Positions 25,442 through 32,791 of a stretch of DNA of 47,256 nt are shown piece after piece. The position numbers were made by a program, and so were the translations under genes. How positions within the stretch are numbered: the stretch's first letter is position 1; every line of letters begins with the position of its first letter. This stretch comes from Clostridiales bacterium (GTDB taxonomy: Bacteria; Bacillota; Clostridia; Christensenellales; Aristaeellaceae), in assembly GCA_015056125.1 (NCBI GenBank), contig SVGW01000015.1, positions 1-47,256 of the forward strand, read 5' to 3'. Under the pieces are notes generated by a model. It was not told where the DNA came from. It did no database searches and saw only the letters and a list, made by a program, of their open reading frames with translations.

Positions 25442-26758
25442 ATGATTTTTAAGGATCAGGCGAAGGAAATCCGCATTAAGCGCGCCAATACCGACTGGTG
25501 GATCAATGAAAAATGCATTGTGGCCGATAACGGGCTGACCTATATCGCCTATGTAACCGATATTGGTGAAATCCACGTAAAGGAATTTGACGCCAAGTGC
25601 AGCCATTCCGTGAGCCGCGATGTACGCCTTTGTCGGCTGAACTGTGACTATTCTGATGAACATAACGCTCCCTCTATGTGCATCATGAAGAGCGGCCGCA
25701 TCATCGTGGCCTATACCGGCCATGCCCAGACCGCCACCCTCAAATACCGGGTGACCAAGAACCCCTATGATATTATGTCCTTTGGGGAAGAACATACTTT
25801 GTTCTACGAGAAGAGCGTCACCTACGTTCAGCTTTTTGAAAATGAGAAGCAGAATCAGCTCTGGCTCTTTACCCGTGTAAATTCCGTTACCTGGGAATTC
25901 CGCTATTCTGCCGACGAAGGGGAAACCTGGAGCGAAGCTACCACCTTCCTCAAGTCCGACGCAGGCGGGCTGTTCTATCTGGATGTGCGCAAGCAATATG
26001 TGGCCACCCGCGAGGCGGTTGAGGAGCAGTGGGTGTTCGCCCTGTATGGACATCCCCGCATTTCTATGGACCACACTATTCGCAGCGGTATCTTTGATTC
26101 CGACGGCTGGCTGCTTACTATGGATGGAGAAAAGACCAAGCTGAATCTGTACGGCGAGGTAAACGGCGAAAAGACAGAAACACTGCTGCAGCTTCCGGAA
26201 TTGGCCACGGTGTATTCTGCGCCTGCCGGCACCACGGTGCGCCTGCTGGAAGTGGCCCCCACCCGGCCCCTTCGCATCGGTCTGGCCACCTTCCAGATGG
26301 CCCATCCCGAATCCATCACCTATTATGCCGCCACCTATCGCAGCGGCGAATGGGCTCTTTCCAAGCCCATTGCTAAGGGCGGGTCTTTCCTGGCTCCCTA
26401 TCAGACTGACGGTTCTCAGACCTATGTGGGCGGCATGGCATTCTATTATGGTGTGGGCGAAGCCGGGCTTCATGTGATGAACGGCGGCGATACGGAAACC
26501 AACCGCGTCTTTACTGCTCGAGCCGATGAAAATGGCTGGGCCGTGGAAAGCTATGTATCCCACGATTGCGGCGCTTCCTATCAGCTGGAGCAGGAAATCA
26601 AGCGCATTCCCGCTGAGGATGGGCGCAAGATGTGGCGGCCCATCGTGCCCATCTATGCCCAGGATAACCTGCAGGTCTACTGGCATGAAGGCACCTATTC
26701 CGCCCATAGCGGTGGCTGGCATTGCGATGAAGTAATGCTGGTGGAATACGATGACTGA
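25442..26758 (+). CDS. BNR_4-type beta-propeller protein, possible polysaccharide lyase
   Basis: A 438-residue cytoplasmic protein with sialidase-like BNR motifs: RYSADEGETWSE (near residue 160) and DHTIRSGIFDSDGW. The stretch DEHNAPSMCIMKSGRIIVAYTGH (about residues 73-95) is the signature of BNR_4 proteins, which include seven-bladed propeller polysaccharide lyases of the ulvan-lyase type; the His in this motif is a catalytic candidate. No signal peptide is present, so it acts on imported material. It is the last gene of the importer 2 operon and is followed by a strong terminator. A non-enzymatic or hydrolytic role cannot be excluded. Confidence 0.65.
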   Translation: MIFKDQAKEIRIKRANTDWWINEKCIVADNGLTYIAYVTDIGEIHVKEFDAKCSHSVSRDVRLCRLNCDYSDEHNAPSMCIMKSGRIIVAYTGHAQTATLKYRVTKNPYDIMSFGEEHTLFYEKSVTYVQLFENEKQNQLWLFTRVNSVTWEFRYSADEGETWSEATTFLKSDAGGLFYLDVRKQYVATREAVEEQWVFALYGHPRISMDHTIRSGIFDSDGWLLTMDGEKTKLNLYGEVNGEKTETLLQLPELATVYSAPAGTTVRLLEVAPTRPLRIGLATFQMAHPESITYYAATYRSGEWALSKPIAKGGSFLAPYQTDGSQTYVGGMAFYYGVGEAGLHVMNGGDTETNRVFTARADENGWAVESYVSHDCGASYQLEQEIKRIPAEDGRKMWRPIVPIYAQDNLQVYWHEGTYSAHSGGWHCDEVMLVEYDD

Positions 26759-26774
26759 TCCACAATAAAAAGCG

Positions 26775-26819
26775 AAAAGGCCTTGCATCTGCTTGTGAAG
26801 TGGATGCAGGGCCTTTTTT
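26775..26819 (+). terminator. Terminator of importer operon 2
   Basis: AAAAGGCC-TTGCATC pairs with GATGCA-GGGCCTTTT, followed by T residues. Position agrees with the end of the BNR_4 gene. Confidence 0.85.
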
Positions 26820-26862
26820 ATGGAGAAAATTTCCTGATATAGAAAATCTTCCGGGATATCCC

Positions 26863-26891
26863 TTGACATTGTACTGTAGCTGTGCTACAAT
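26863..26891 (+). promoter_or_regulatory. Promoter of tRNA-Arg(CCG)
   Basis: Consensus TTGACA (26863-26868), 17 bp, TACAAT (26886-26891). The strongest promoter match in the window. Confidence 0.85.
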
Positions 26892-26916
26892 ATATGAGCC
26901 TTCCAGAGAAGGCGAT

Positions 26917-26993
26917 GGACCCGTAGCTCAGTTGGATAGAGTGTCAGACTCCGACTCTGAAGGTCGCGCGTTCGAGTCGCGCCGGGTTCGCCA
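26917..26993 (+). tRNA. tRNA-Arg(CCG), integration target
   Basis: A 77-nt cloverleaf: acceptor GGACCCG (26917-26923) with CGGGTTC (26983-26989), one G-U pair, discriminator G, encoded CCA (26991-26993). The stem TCAGA/TCTGA holds anticodon CCG at 26951-26953. The gene is intact; its 3' part from the anticodon loop is repeated at 34290, so an element integrated here and restored the gene. Confidence 0.97.
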
Positions 26994-27033
26994 AAGAAAA
27001 AGCCTTGAAACATCAGTGTTTCAGGGCTTTTTT
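26948..27033 (+). repeat. attL direct repeat (tRNA 3' half plus terminator)
   Basis: 86 bp, 85 identical to 34290-34375; the single difference is T27013 versus G34355. It includes the tRNA terminator (stem AAAGCCTTGAAACA with TGTTTCAGGGCTTT, T run to 27033). Confidence 0.92.
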
Positions 27034-27062
27034 GCTTTTTCTTTTTATTCGGTTTTTGGTGG

Positions 27063-27085
27063 TTTGGGGACTATTTTGGGGACTA
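27063..27085 (+). repeat. Left arm-type repeats TTTGGGGACTA x2
   Basis: Two direct copies of TTTGGGGACTA at 27063-27073 and 27075-27085 (12-bp period), between the attL core and the integrase stop. The same pair recurs at the right end. Likely integrase arm-binding sites. Confidence 0.65.
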
Positions 27086-27092
27086 CTGCTCA

Positions 27093-28277
27093 TTATTTCG
27101 CCTCCAACGCGCTTGCAATGGCTTCTGTGGCTCTCGAATTGGCATCCATGAAGGCATGGGCGTAGATGTTCATGGTGGTGCTGGTCTGGGCGTGACCTAG
27201 ACGGGCGGCAACATCCCTTGCATTCAAGCCTTGTGCAATCATGATCGTTGCGGCGGTATGTCTCAGGCCGTATAGGGTGATGGGGCGTAAATCGTATTCT
27301 TTGATGATCTTTTGAAATTTTTGAGTGGGGGAACTGATGTTAAGCCGAAAGCCCAGGCCTCCTGTGAATACGGCATCCGGCTCAGGCCAATCACTCCCGA
27401 AGCGAAGCCGATATTCTGCCTGTTCCTTTTTGTGCTGTTGGAGCAGGCGCATGACGGCTGGAGGAAGATCAATCAGACGGATAGACTTTTGTGTCTTGGG
27501 GCGGTCCGTGCGGATCGTTCCTTTTCCGGGCATGTAGACCGATCCGGCGCGAACTGTGAGAACATTTCCAGTAATATCCTGCCAATTCAGACCGATCAGT
27601 TCCCCCGGCCGCATGCCTGTGTAAATCGCCATGGTGAAATATAAGCGCCATTGCAGATCAGGAAGTTCCTCCAGCGCCTTTAATAGCCCCCTGCAATCCT
27701 CCAATTCATAGAAGCTTGTTTCCTTGGTATCCTTCCGGGGAGGCTCTACGGCATCGGCAGGATTGACGGAGATATATCCCATACGCACGGCAAAGGCCAG
27801 CATGGAATGCAGGGTTACATGGTATTTGAGCCGATAAGTGCCGGATAGCTTGCCAGTTTTCGACCGGGCGGTTTTTGCTGGCTCTTTCTCCAACTGCTGA
27901 TAGAACTTGTTAATATCTTTCGGCACAATATCCTGCACATATCGCTTTCCGAACGCCGGGAGAATGCGACCGTCTATCAAATCCCTGTATTCACGGGCGG
28001 TGGAGGCCGCAAGCCCCCGGCGCTTTACATGGTCGGTCATAAATTCCTCGGCCAGATCAGCCATCGAAACCTTCTTTCCATCGGTGATTAGGTGGCGGCG
28101 ATAGTCTGTTTCAAGGGCAGCTGCAAGGCGTTCCGCTTCTTTTCGCTGGGCATTTTCAGTTTTGTTCGGGTCAACCTTTACTGTACGCTGGAGGCGGCGT
28201 TTCGATCCGTCTGGGTTGTAACCGCCTGAAATAGTGATCCTCCAGCTTCCGTTCCCTCTGTTTTCAAGGCTTGCCAT
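27093..28277 (-). CDS. int: Tyrosine integrase
   Basis: A 394-residue site-specific recombinase that would insert and excise the island at tRNA-Arg. An N-terminal arm-binding region (1-70) is followed by a SAM-like core-binding domain (about 75-170) and the catalytic domain. Visible catalytic residues are R223 (GMRPGEL), R339 (GLRHT), H362 (LGHAQ) and nucleophile Y372 (NIYAH). The first His of the usual H-X-X-R box is Tyr336 here (YGLR), a substitution that occurs in some active integrases. The gene reads towards attL and ends 7 bp from the arm repeats, the usual position for a phage or satellite integrase. Confidence 0.93.
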   Translation of the reverse strand: MASLENRGNGSWRITISGGYNPDGSKRRLQRTVKVDPNKTENAQRKEAERLAAALETDYRRHLITDGKKVSMADLAEEFMTDHVKRRGLAASTAREYRDLIDGRILPAFGKRYVQDIVPKDINKFYQQLEKEPAKTARSKTGKLSGTYRLKYHVTLHSMLAFAVRMGYISVNPADAVEPPRKDTKETSFYELEDCRGLLKALEELPDLQWRLYFTMAIYTGMRPGELIGLNWQDITGNVLTVRAGSVYMPGKGTIRTDRPKTQKSIRLIDLPPAVMRLLQQHKKEQAEYRLRFGSDWPEPDAVFTGGLGFRLNISSPTQKFQKIIKEYDLRPITLYGLRHTAATIMIAQGLNARDVAARLGHAQTSTTMNIYAHAFMDANSRATEAIASALEAK

Positions 28278-28293
28278 TCTGTTTCACCTCAGA

Positions 28294-28905
28294 TCAAAAT
28301 GGTAATTCTTCATAATCAACCGAGAATACTGGCTCCTTCTCAGCTCTTTTTATCAATCCATCTCGCATGGTTTCTTTAAAGGTTTCAAAGACATCCGGCA
28401 TCTGTTTCTGTAATTCATCCATTTTCTTGATACCTTCAAAGTATTTAACGAGTCCCGATACGTTGAAAGTGAACGTGACACTATCGACGTCATATTCTCT
28501 ATAACGCATATTACCGGATCCTTGATCGAAATATTCGTCTACTACTGTCCGTTTACTGAGGTCAAATGAAGCGGAATCCGAAAATGCATCCAGCAGTGCC
28601 TCCAGCATTCTGGCTGCATCAGCGCAGGTTTCGAGGGTGATTTTCTCCGGGGCATGTTTTGAAGATGGCTTGCCGCCTGTTTCAATTCCCAGCAGATCAT
28701 TTGGGGTCACATCCAGCACTTTTGCAATCTTTTCAAGTACGACGGCATCTGGGGTGCGTTCGCCGTTGCAATAGTTACTGATCGTTCCTGGTTGCAAGCC
28801 AACTGCTGCGGCTAATGCCGCTTGTGTGATTCCCTTTGCGGCGATTGATTTACGAATGGCTGTTGGAAGCTGATGGTTATATCCGATTGATTCGTTCTTT
28901 TTCAT
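28294..28905 (-). CDS. XRE-family repressor
   Basis: A 203-residue protein with an N-terminal helix-turn-helix (about 13-70: ITQAALAAAVGLQPGTISNYCNGERTP, then LEKIAKVLDVTPNDLL) and an unrecognised C-terminal domain of about 120 residues, without the SOS-cleaved peptidase motif of CI/LexA. In satellites such a protein (Stl-like) is inactivated by contact with a helper-phage protein, which would fit the missing protease. It is divergent from the Cro-size HTH gene, with GCAAATG heptamers between them. AGGAGG precedes the ATG. Confidence 0.85.
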   Translation of the reverse strand: MKKNESIGYNHQLPTAIRKSIAAKGITQAALAAAVGLQPGTISNYCNGERTPDAVVLEKIAKVLDVTPNDLLGIETGGKPSSKHAPEKITLETCADAARMLEALLDAFSDSASFDLSKRTVVDEYFDQGSGNMRYREYDVDSVTFTFNVSGLVKYFEGIKKMDELQKQMPDVFETFKETMRDGLIKRAEKEPVFSVDYEELPF

Positions 28906-28990
28906 TTGCGTATCCTCCTATCTTGCAAATGTGAAATGTTTACAAAAACGATGAATTGTATTGCAAATGATGTTGCTGCAGTGATATAAT
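28903..28990. promoter_or_regulatory. Island switch region: promoter and GCAAATG sites
   Basis: The rightward promoter is TTGCAA (28961-28966), 18 bp, TATAAT (28985-28990). The heptamer GCAAATG occurs at 28925-28931 and 28963-28969, and inverted at 28903-28909 over the repressor start codon. These are candidate operators for the XRE repressor; one overlaps the rightward -35. Confidence 0.5.
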
Positions 28991-29038
28991 ATCACCAGAC
29001 AGGAAAGCTGTCAACAACAAATTATCGGAGGTGAACCT

Positions 29039-29209
29039 ATGAATCAGGAAATTAAGAAGGCTATGAAGGAACACAAGGTGAAGCAATGGCAGATTGCGGA
29101 AAAATTGGGCATGTCTGAATTTACCCTTTCCCGCTGGTTTCGCCATGAACTGCCGGAGGACAAAAAGCGGATGGTGCTGGAGGCTGTGGCGGCTCTGGGG
29201 GGTGTGTAA
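29039..29209 (+). CDS. Small Cro-like HTH protein
   Basis: A 56-residue protein, first gene of the rightward island operon, with CGGAGGTG at 29025-29032. Sequence begins MNQEIKKAMKEHKVKQWQ and contains a helix-turn-helix, IAEKLGMSEFTLSRWFR (residues 19-35). Size, position and divergence from the XRE repressor suggest a Cro-like or Str-like antagonist. Its stop abuts the next ATG (TAAATG), so translation is coupled. Confidence 0.7.
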   Translation: MNQEIKKAMKEHKVKQWQIAEKLGMSEFTLSRWFRHELPEDKKRMVLEAVAALGGV

Positions 29210-29398
29210 ATGCTGGTAAACACCAAGGAAGCCTCTAGGATCACCGGTCTTTCGGAATATGAACTGCGCCGGGGCTATCTGGAAGGGAAATATCCTGCCC
29301 TTGTGATCGGCAGGGGAGATCAGCGCCGAAGACTCAGATGGAACATGGAAGCCTTACAAGAAGCAATCCAGAAGCAGATGGGCATGGTCGGAGGCTGA
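29210..29398 (+). CDS. Excisionase-like small DNA-binding protein
   Basis: A 62-residue protein with a MerR/Xis-type winged helix-turn-helix: VNTKEASRITGLSEYELRRGY, then a wing-like IGRGDQRRRLRWNMEAL. Such proteins act as excisionases or transcription factors in integrated elements. It starts immediately after the upstream stop and 3 bp lie between it and the initiator gene. Confidence 0.6.
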   Translation: MLVNTKEASRITGLSEYELRRGYLEGKYPALVIGRGDQRRRLRWNMEALQEAIQKQMGMVGG

Positions 29399-29401
29399 TG
29401 G

Positions 29402-30073
29402 ATGACAGAAAGAACAATACAATCATCCTGGATGCGACTGTGGTTTCAGGATATGGATTGTCTGGAATCCCTGAACGATGTAGACCATCGCCGGGTGATC
29501 CATGCCTTACGTGTGCTGGCTGAAACAGGCGAGGAAACGCCGCTGGAGGGAGCAGCCAGAATGGCCTATAACTTCATGGCAAACCGGGTGCGGCAGGACT
29601 GCGAAGCCTATTTAAAAACCTGTGAACGAAACCGAGAAAACGGCAAAAAGCGAAAAGCCAGTGGAACCCAGTGGGAGCCAGTGGATGCCACTGGGGCCGA
29701 AGTAAGAAGTAAGAAGCAAGAAGTAAGAAGTGAGAATAATAATAGTTCTCCTCCTTCGGAGTCGAAAAAGCTCGATAAAAAGCCCAAGAATAATATCGAA
29801 ATGGAAAACCGCTTTGATGAATTCTGGAGGGATTACCCTAGGAAGCAAGCGAAACAGGAAGCGCATAAGGCGTTCATGGCGCCTTCTCCTGATGAAGTGA
29901 CCCATGCCCGGATGCTGGAGGCTATCAGGAGGCAGAAAGCCGGGGAGCAATGGAAAGATCCGCAATTTATCCCACATCCAGCCACATGGATTCGAGGTAA
30001 GCGCTGGGAGGACGAAACGGCTTCCAGCCCGTCAGCACAGTTTCAAAATTTGAAAGGGATGGTGATGTTATGA
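29402..30073 (+). CDS. Replication initiator-like protein with internal iterons
   Basis: A 223-residue protein in two parts. The N-terminal part (1-80, MRLWFQDMDCLESLNDVDHRRVI...) resembles DUF6291-type phage proteins. The C-terminal part (about 137-210, FDEFWRDYPRKQAKQEAHKAF ... FIPHPATWIRGKRWED) is typical of phage replication and primosomal proteins. The middle (80-135) is low complexity (EVRSKKQ repeated) and is encoded by tandem DNA repeats. Directly downstream, overlapping by 4 bp, is a DnaC-like loader, so the pair looks like an O/P-type initiator and loader. Function is inferred from neighbours and layout. Confidence 0.6.
   Translation: MTERTIQSSWMRLWFQDMDCLESLNDVDHRRVIHALRVLAETGEETPLEGAARMAYNFMANRVRQDCEAYLKTCERNRENGKKRKASGTQWEPVDATGAEVRSKKQEVRSENNNSSPPSESKKLDKKPKNNIEMENRFDEFWRDYPRKQAKQEAHKAFMAPSPDEVTHARMLEAIRRQKAGEQWKDPQFIPHPATWIRGKRWEDETASSPSAQFQNLKGMVML
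29658..29734 (+). repeat. Iteron cluster, candidate replication origin
   Basis: CCAGTGG occurs at 29658, 29668 and 29678, exactly 10 bp apart, with the inverted form CCACTGG at 29688. Five tandem heptamers AAGTAAG (29700-29734, with AAGCAAG and AAGTGAG variants) follow, then AT-rich DNA. They lie in the linker-coding part of the initiator gene, as in lambda ori. Confidence 0.55.
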
Positions 30074-30936
30074 ACTATGAAGATGTTGTTCGGGGTGTTC
30101 ACCAGCGCTATGGTACCACAACGCCTCCTGCCGATCAGGAACGTGCCCAAATCATTCAACGCAACCGCGCTATGTTTCCGGAGGCTGTGCGGGCTGCAGA
30201 ACGGATGCTGCAAAAAAACGAAAGGTCTCAGGAGGCCGAAAAATGTCCCTTGTGCGGCGGTACTTCATGGGCTGATGTGGGGGAACTGATCGACGGCTAT
30301 CATTTTGTAACTCCTTGCAGATGTGCCGAAGCCTCTGCAGCCAAACGCAAAATGGAGGAGAGCGGACTTTCTCAATTCATGAAGGATCGAACATTTGATA
30401 CCTTCAGAATTGCAAAGCCTTTTCAGCAGGAAATGGCTAGAACGGCCGCAGCCTTTGTGCAAGATTATCTGAATGCCGATCCATTCAAGCCGCGTCTATG
30501 GCTTTTTCTTGGTGGTCAATCAGGCAGCGGAAAAACCCACCTATGCACAGCTGTTCTCAATCAGCTGCTTAATGAAAGTATTCCGTGCCTCTATGTTTCA
30601 TGGTTAGAGGAATCCAGACGGCTGAAAAGCCGGATCAATGAAACCGACTATGGTGAAATGATTGGCAAAATGCTGCATACACCCGTATTGTATATTGATG
30701 ATCTGTTTAAAAGCAAGGATAAAACCCCGCCCACGGATGCAGATATCAAAGTGGCCTTTGATATCATCAATGGACGGTATGTGAAGGGGAATGCCACCAT
30801 AATCAGCAGTGAATGGACGCTTCCGGAACTGATCGCCCAGGATGAGGCTATCGGCAGCCGTATTAAAGAAAGATCTACCAGCTATGCACTGAGCATTTCG
30901 CAGGATAGTACGAAAAACTATCGTTTGAATGCCTGA
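30070..30936 (+). CDS. DnaC/IstB-like helicase-loader ATPase
   Basis: A 288-residue AAA+ protein expected to load the host replicative helicase at the island origin. An N-terminal zinc site is formed by C59, C62, C83 and C85 (CPLCGG ... PCRC), as in many phage DnaC-like proteins. Walker A is GGQSGSGKT (148-156), Walker B LYIDD (D210, D211), with a sensor-like IISSEW and the arginine-containing GSRIKERS near the end. It overlaps the initiator gene by 4 bp (ATGA), so they are translated together. Confidence 0.85.
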   Translation: MNYEDVVRGVHQRYGTTTPPADQERAQIIQRNRAMFPEAVRAAERMLQKNERSQEAEKCPLCGGTSWADVGELIDGYHFVTPCRCAEASAAKRKMEESGLSQFMKDRTFDTFRIAKPFQQEMARTAAAFVQDYLNADPFKPRLWLFLGGQSGSGKTHLCTAVLNQLLNESIPCLYVSWLEESRRLKSRINETDYGEMIGKMLHTPVLYIDDLFKSKDKTPPTDADIKVAFDIINGRYVKGNATIISSEWTLPELIAQDEAIGSRIKERSTSYALSISQDSTKNYRLNA

Positions 30937-30961
30937 GAACAGGCAGAAAGAGAGGAAATGT

Positions 30962-31255
30962 ATGTTTATTACCGGGTGCGGAATCAATGAGCAGGGAAAC
31001 AGCGTAGCCTTTACAGGAGAATTCAAGGGGCTGGAGGCATCTTCCGGAGAACCGCTCACCGTGATCACTGGCGCTGGCCGCTATCTGGTGGAGCGGGACG
31101 GTTATGATGGAATCGACCTTCTTAATGCCCTTGATAAACCTCTGAAAGCTTTTGATCTGGAATCCAGCCTGTCTGCCTGGGAGGAAGAGAAAGCTTCTGC
31201 TGTACCCTTCAGTGAGGATAAAGAAGCCTCCAGCACGAATGAACAGCAAGCGTAA
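30962..31255 (+). CDS. Hypothetical island protein
   Basis: A 97-residue protein of unknown function. AGAGGAAA before the ATG at 30962 supports the start. The sequence is mixed alpha/beta in its first 70 residues and ends with a Glu/Ser-rich tail. No motif is recognised. It lies between the helicase loader and the small-terminase-like gene on the same strand. Confidence 0.6.
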   Translation: MFITGCGINEQGNSVAFTGEFKGLEASSGEPLTVITGAGRYLVERDGYDGIDLLNALDKPLKAFDLESSLSAWEEEKASAVPFSEDKEASSTNEQQA

Positions 31256-31324
31256 AGGGAATGCCGGGGAATTTGAACTCATGCATAAGAAAACGCTATC
31301 TTTGGAACGTTGCAAGGAGGCTGT

Positions 31325-31804
31325 ATGGCGAAATATCAGGAATGGACAACGTCGGAAGGACTGGCGAAAATTGAAGGCTGGGCGCGTTCCGGCCTGATCG
31401 ATGAGCAAATTGCCCATAACATCGGGATCAACACGGCCACCCTGTACCGCTGGAAAGATCAGCATTGCGAGATTTGCGAGGCCATAAAAAAGGGCAAGCA
31501 AGTGGCCGATCAGGAAGTGGAAAATGCGCTTTTCAAACGTGCGTGCGGCTATAAGTGCGTGGAGATCAGGCGAGCGCCCAGGCAGGACATGGAGACAGGT
31601 GAAACCATGCTGGATGTCATAAGCGAAACGGAAAAGGAAGTGCCACCAGATGTGACGGCGGCAATCTTCTGGCTGAAAAACAGAAAGCCGGAGGAATGGC
31701 GGGACGGGAAGAATCTGGAGTTTTCCGGGAAGGTTGTGCCACGGGGTGATTTTGAAATCGTCATAGAGAACGCCGAGCCGGAGCCTGATCTTTTACCCGA
31801 GTAA
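31325..31804 (+). CDS. Phage terminase small-subunit-like protein
   Basis: A 159-residue DNA-packaging recognition protein. The N-terminal helix-turn-helix (AKIEGWARSGLIDEQIAHNIGINTATLYRWKD, about 14-45) and the motif EVPPDVTAAIFWLKNRKPEEWRD near residue 110 are typical of small terminase subunits of clostridial siphophages. AAGGAGG at 31314-31320 fixes the ATG at 31325. No large terminase follows; a hairpin terminator ends the operon. A lone small terminase is a known trait of satellites that redirect helper-phage packaging. Confidence 0.75.
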   Translation: MAKYQEWTTSEGLAKIEGWARSGLIDEQIAHNIGINTATLYRWKDQHCEICEAIKKGKQVADQEVENALFKRACGYKCVEIRRAPRQDMETGETMLDVISETEKEVPPDVTAAIFWLKNRKPEEWRDGKNLEFSGKVVPRGDFEIVIENAEPEPDLLPE

Positions 31805-31817
31805 AAAGCCGGATGCA

Positions 31818-31844
31818 CAAAAATGGCTCTCAGGGCCATTTTTG
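31818..31844 (+). terminator. Terminator of the rightward island operon
   Basis: CAAAAATGGC (31818-31827) pairs perfectly with GCCATTTTTG (31835-31844). The T run is part of the stem. Confidence 0.65.
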
Positions 31845-31923
31845 AAGGCTTTTAAGAAATAGATTTACATATTACAGAGGGCCAGCGGCGGGAAAGCGTC
31901 CATTCTGACGAAAAAACGCAACG

Positions 31924-31956
31924 AAAAACCCCAGGCGCTTGATTCAGCGCCCGGGG
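31924..31956 (-). terminator. Terminator of the leftward small-protein unit
   Basis: CCCC-A-GGCGCT (31929-31939) with AGCGCC-C-GGGG (31946-31956), one mismatch. On the minus strand it is followed by five T (31928-31924). Confidence 0.65.
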
Positions 31957-31962
31957 ATTCTT

Positions 31963-32097
31963 TTATTCTGCCGATTCGGTTTCCTGCATAATGAGCATAC
32001 AGTATCTGTATACCCTGCCAAGTTGTTCTTTCGCGTTCATTTTATCTATGAGATACTTAACATCCAAGCGCAGTTCTAGCAGTTCTTCTTGGTTCAT
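31963..32097 (-). CDS. Small protein, 44 residues
   Basis: Not recognised. AAAGGAG (32113-32107) lies 9 bases before the ATG at 32097. It is acidic and helical, begins MNQEELLELRLDVKY and contains LGRVYRYCMLIM. This RV-X-RYC segment is shared with the 54-residue product of the next gene upstream (LSRVLRYCELHY), so the two look like paralogues. It is followed by a terminator on its strand. Confidence 0.55.
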   Translation of the reverse strand: MNQEELLELRLDVKYLIDKMNAKEQLGRVYRYCMLIMQETESAE

Positions 32098-32179
32098 TCT
32101 CTTTGGCTCCTTTGTTATGTGTGTTCGATAGGGGCAATCATACGCTTAAGTTTTGCTGTCACAGCGTTGCTGGCCCCTT

Positions 32180-32344
32180 CTATGCAGTTTTTCTTTTTGC
32201 CGATCCATCAGGCGCGGCGTGTTTCTTTTGTTCCCATGCTTCCAGATAGTGCAATTCGCAATATCTGAGTACCCGGGAAAGCCGCGTATCGTCCAGGTTC
32301 TTCAGGATGTCGGCGATTTCCTCAAGCATATTTTCCCTGTCCAT
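32180..32344 (-). CDS. Small protein, 54 residues
   Basis: Not recognised. AAAGGAG (32357-32351) precedes the ATG at 32344; the frame is open further upstream but without a ribosome site at any earlier start. The sequence has a helical core, MLEEIADILKNLDDTRLS, followed by RVLRYCELHYLEAWE and a basic tail. It shares the RV-X-RYC motif with its 44-residue neighbour. The unit is driven by the divergent promoter at 32713-32685 through a long leader. A regulatory role in the island is possible but only inferred. Confidence 0.55.
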   Translation of the reverse strand: MDRENMLEEIADILKNLDDTRLSRVLRYCELHYLEAWEQKKHAAPDGSAKRKTA

Positions 32345-32684
32345 TCGTTTCTCCTTTCTGCCTCTGATCCTGGGCAGTTCGAGGGCTTCCTGTACGTGAT
32401 CCGCCTTATTGGCGGGCCGGTCTTTCCCGGCTGCCACGGCTGCTCCCTCGCCGTCCTGGGGCCGTCTTTGCGGCCTGTCAGCGCGGATCCGCTCCGCTGC
32501 CGGCGCCCAGTCTATTCCGGGGTGTCACATCATGTCGGGGCCGTCTGCTGCCCTGTCGGGCGGTGGGGCAGGTTTACCAATTCCCGGCGGCGCTCTGTCG
32601 CAATGACCGCTCTTCCGCTGGCGACAAGGTTTTTTACCCCTGGCCTCTCAGCCTTGGGAACCTTGATCCCCTTACCTTGATTAT
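32345..32684 (-). other. GC-rich transcribed leader without a clear gene
   Basis: About 330 nt between the minus-strand promoter and the 54-residue ORF, visibly richer in GC than the flanks. Frames are partly open but lack a start codon with a ribosome site. Inverted segments occur, for example TGTCGC and GCGACA about 20 nt apart. It may be a structured untranslated leader or the remnant of a gene. Confidence 0.4.
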
Positions 32685-32742
32685 ATTATATCATCTTACG
32701 TTAGATGTTGCAAGGTGCAAACATGTACAAATCTTACGTTAG
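32685..32742 (-). promoter_or_regulatory. Leftward promoter and paired operator-like repeats
   Basis: On the minus strand TTGCAA (32713-32708), 17 bp, TATAAT (32690-32685). The 12-mer ATCTTACGTTAG lies at 32693-32704, inside the spacer, and again at 32731-32742. A DNA-binding protein at these sites could silence this promoter and touch the rightward one. Confidence 0.6.
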
Positions 32743-32762
32743 TTTTTTGTAATATCTAACAG

Positions 32763-32791
32763 TAGACTAATGGTACAAAGCGTGCTATAAT
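32763..32791 (+). promoter_or_regulatory. Rightward promoter of the RHH-DUF4160-DUF2442 unit
   Basis: TAGACT (32763-32768), 17 bp, TATAAT (32786-32791). A leader of about 60 nt contains the hairpin-like GGCCCCAGCACGGGGCGGCC before AAGGAGG (32843-32849). Confidence 0.6.

Noticed and set aside
23257-26869. Large minus-strand frames opposite the enzyme genes
   Set aside because: They mirror the two operon genes, cross the operon terminator and have no start signals.
29700-29734. Tandem heptamers as a CRISPR array
   Set aside because: The units are 7 bp with no spacers and lie inside a coding frame.
32153-32680. Plus-strand frame of about 175 codons in the GC-rich region
   Set aside because: No ribosome site, Cys/Pro/Arg-rich composition, and it runs against the better-supported leftward unit.
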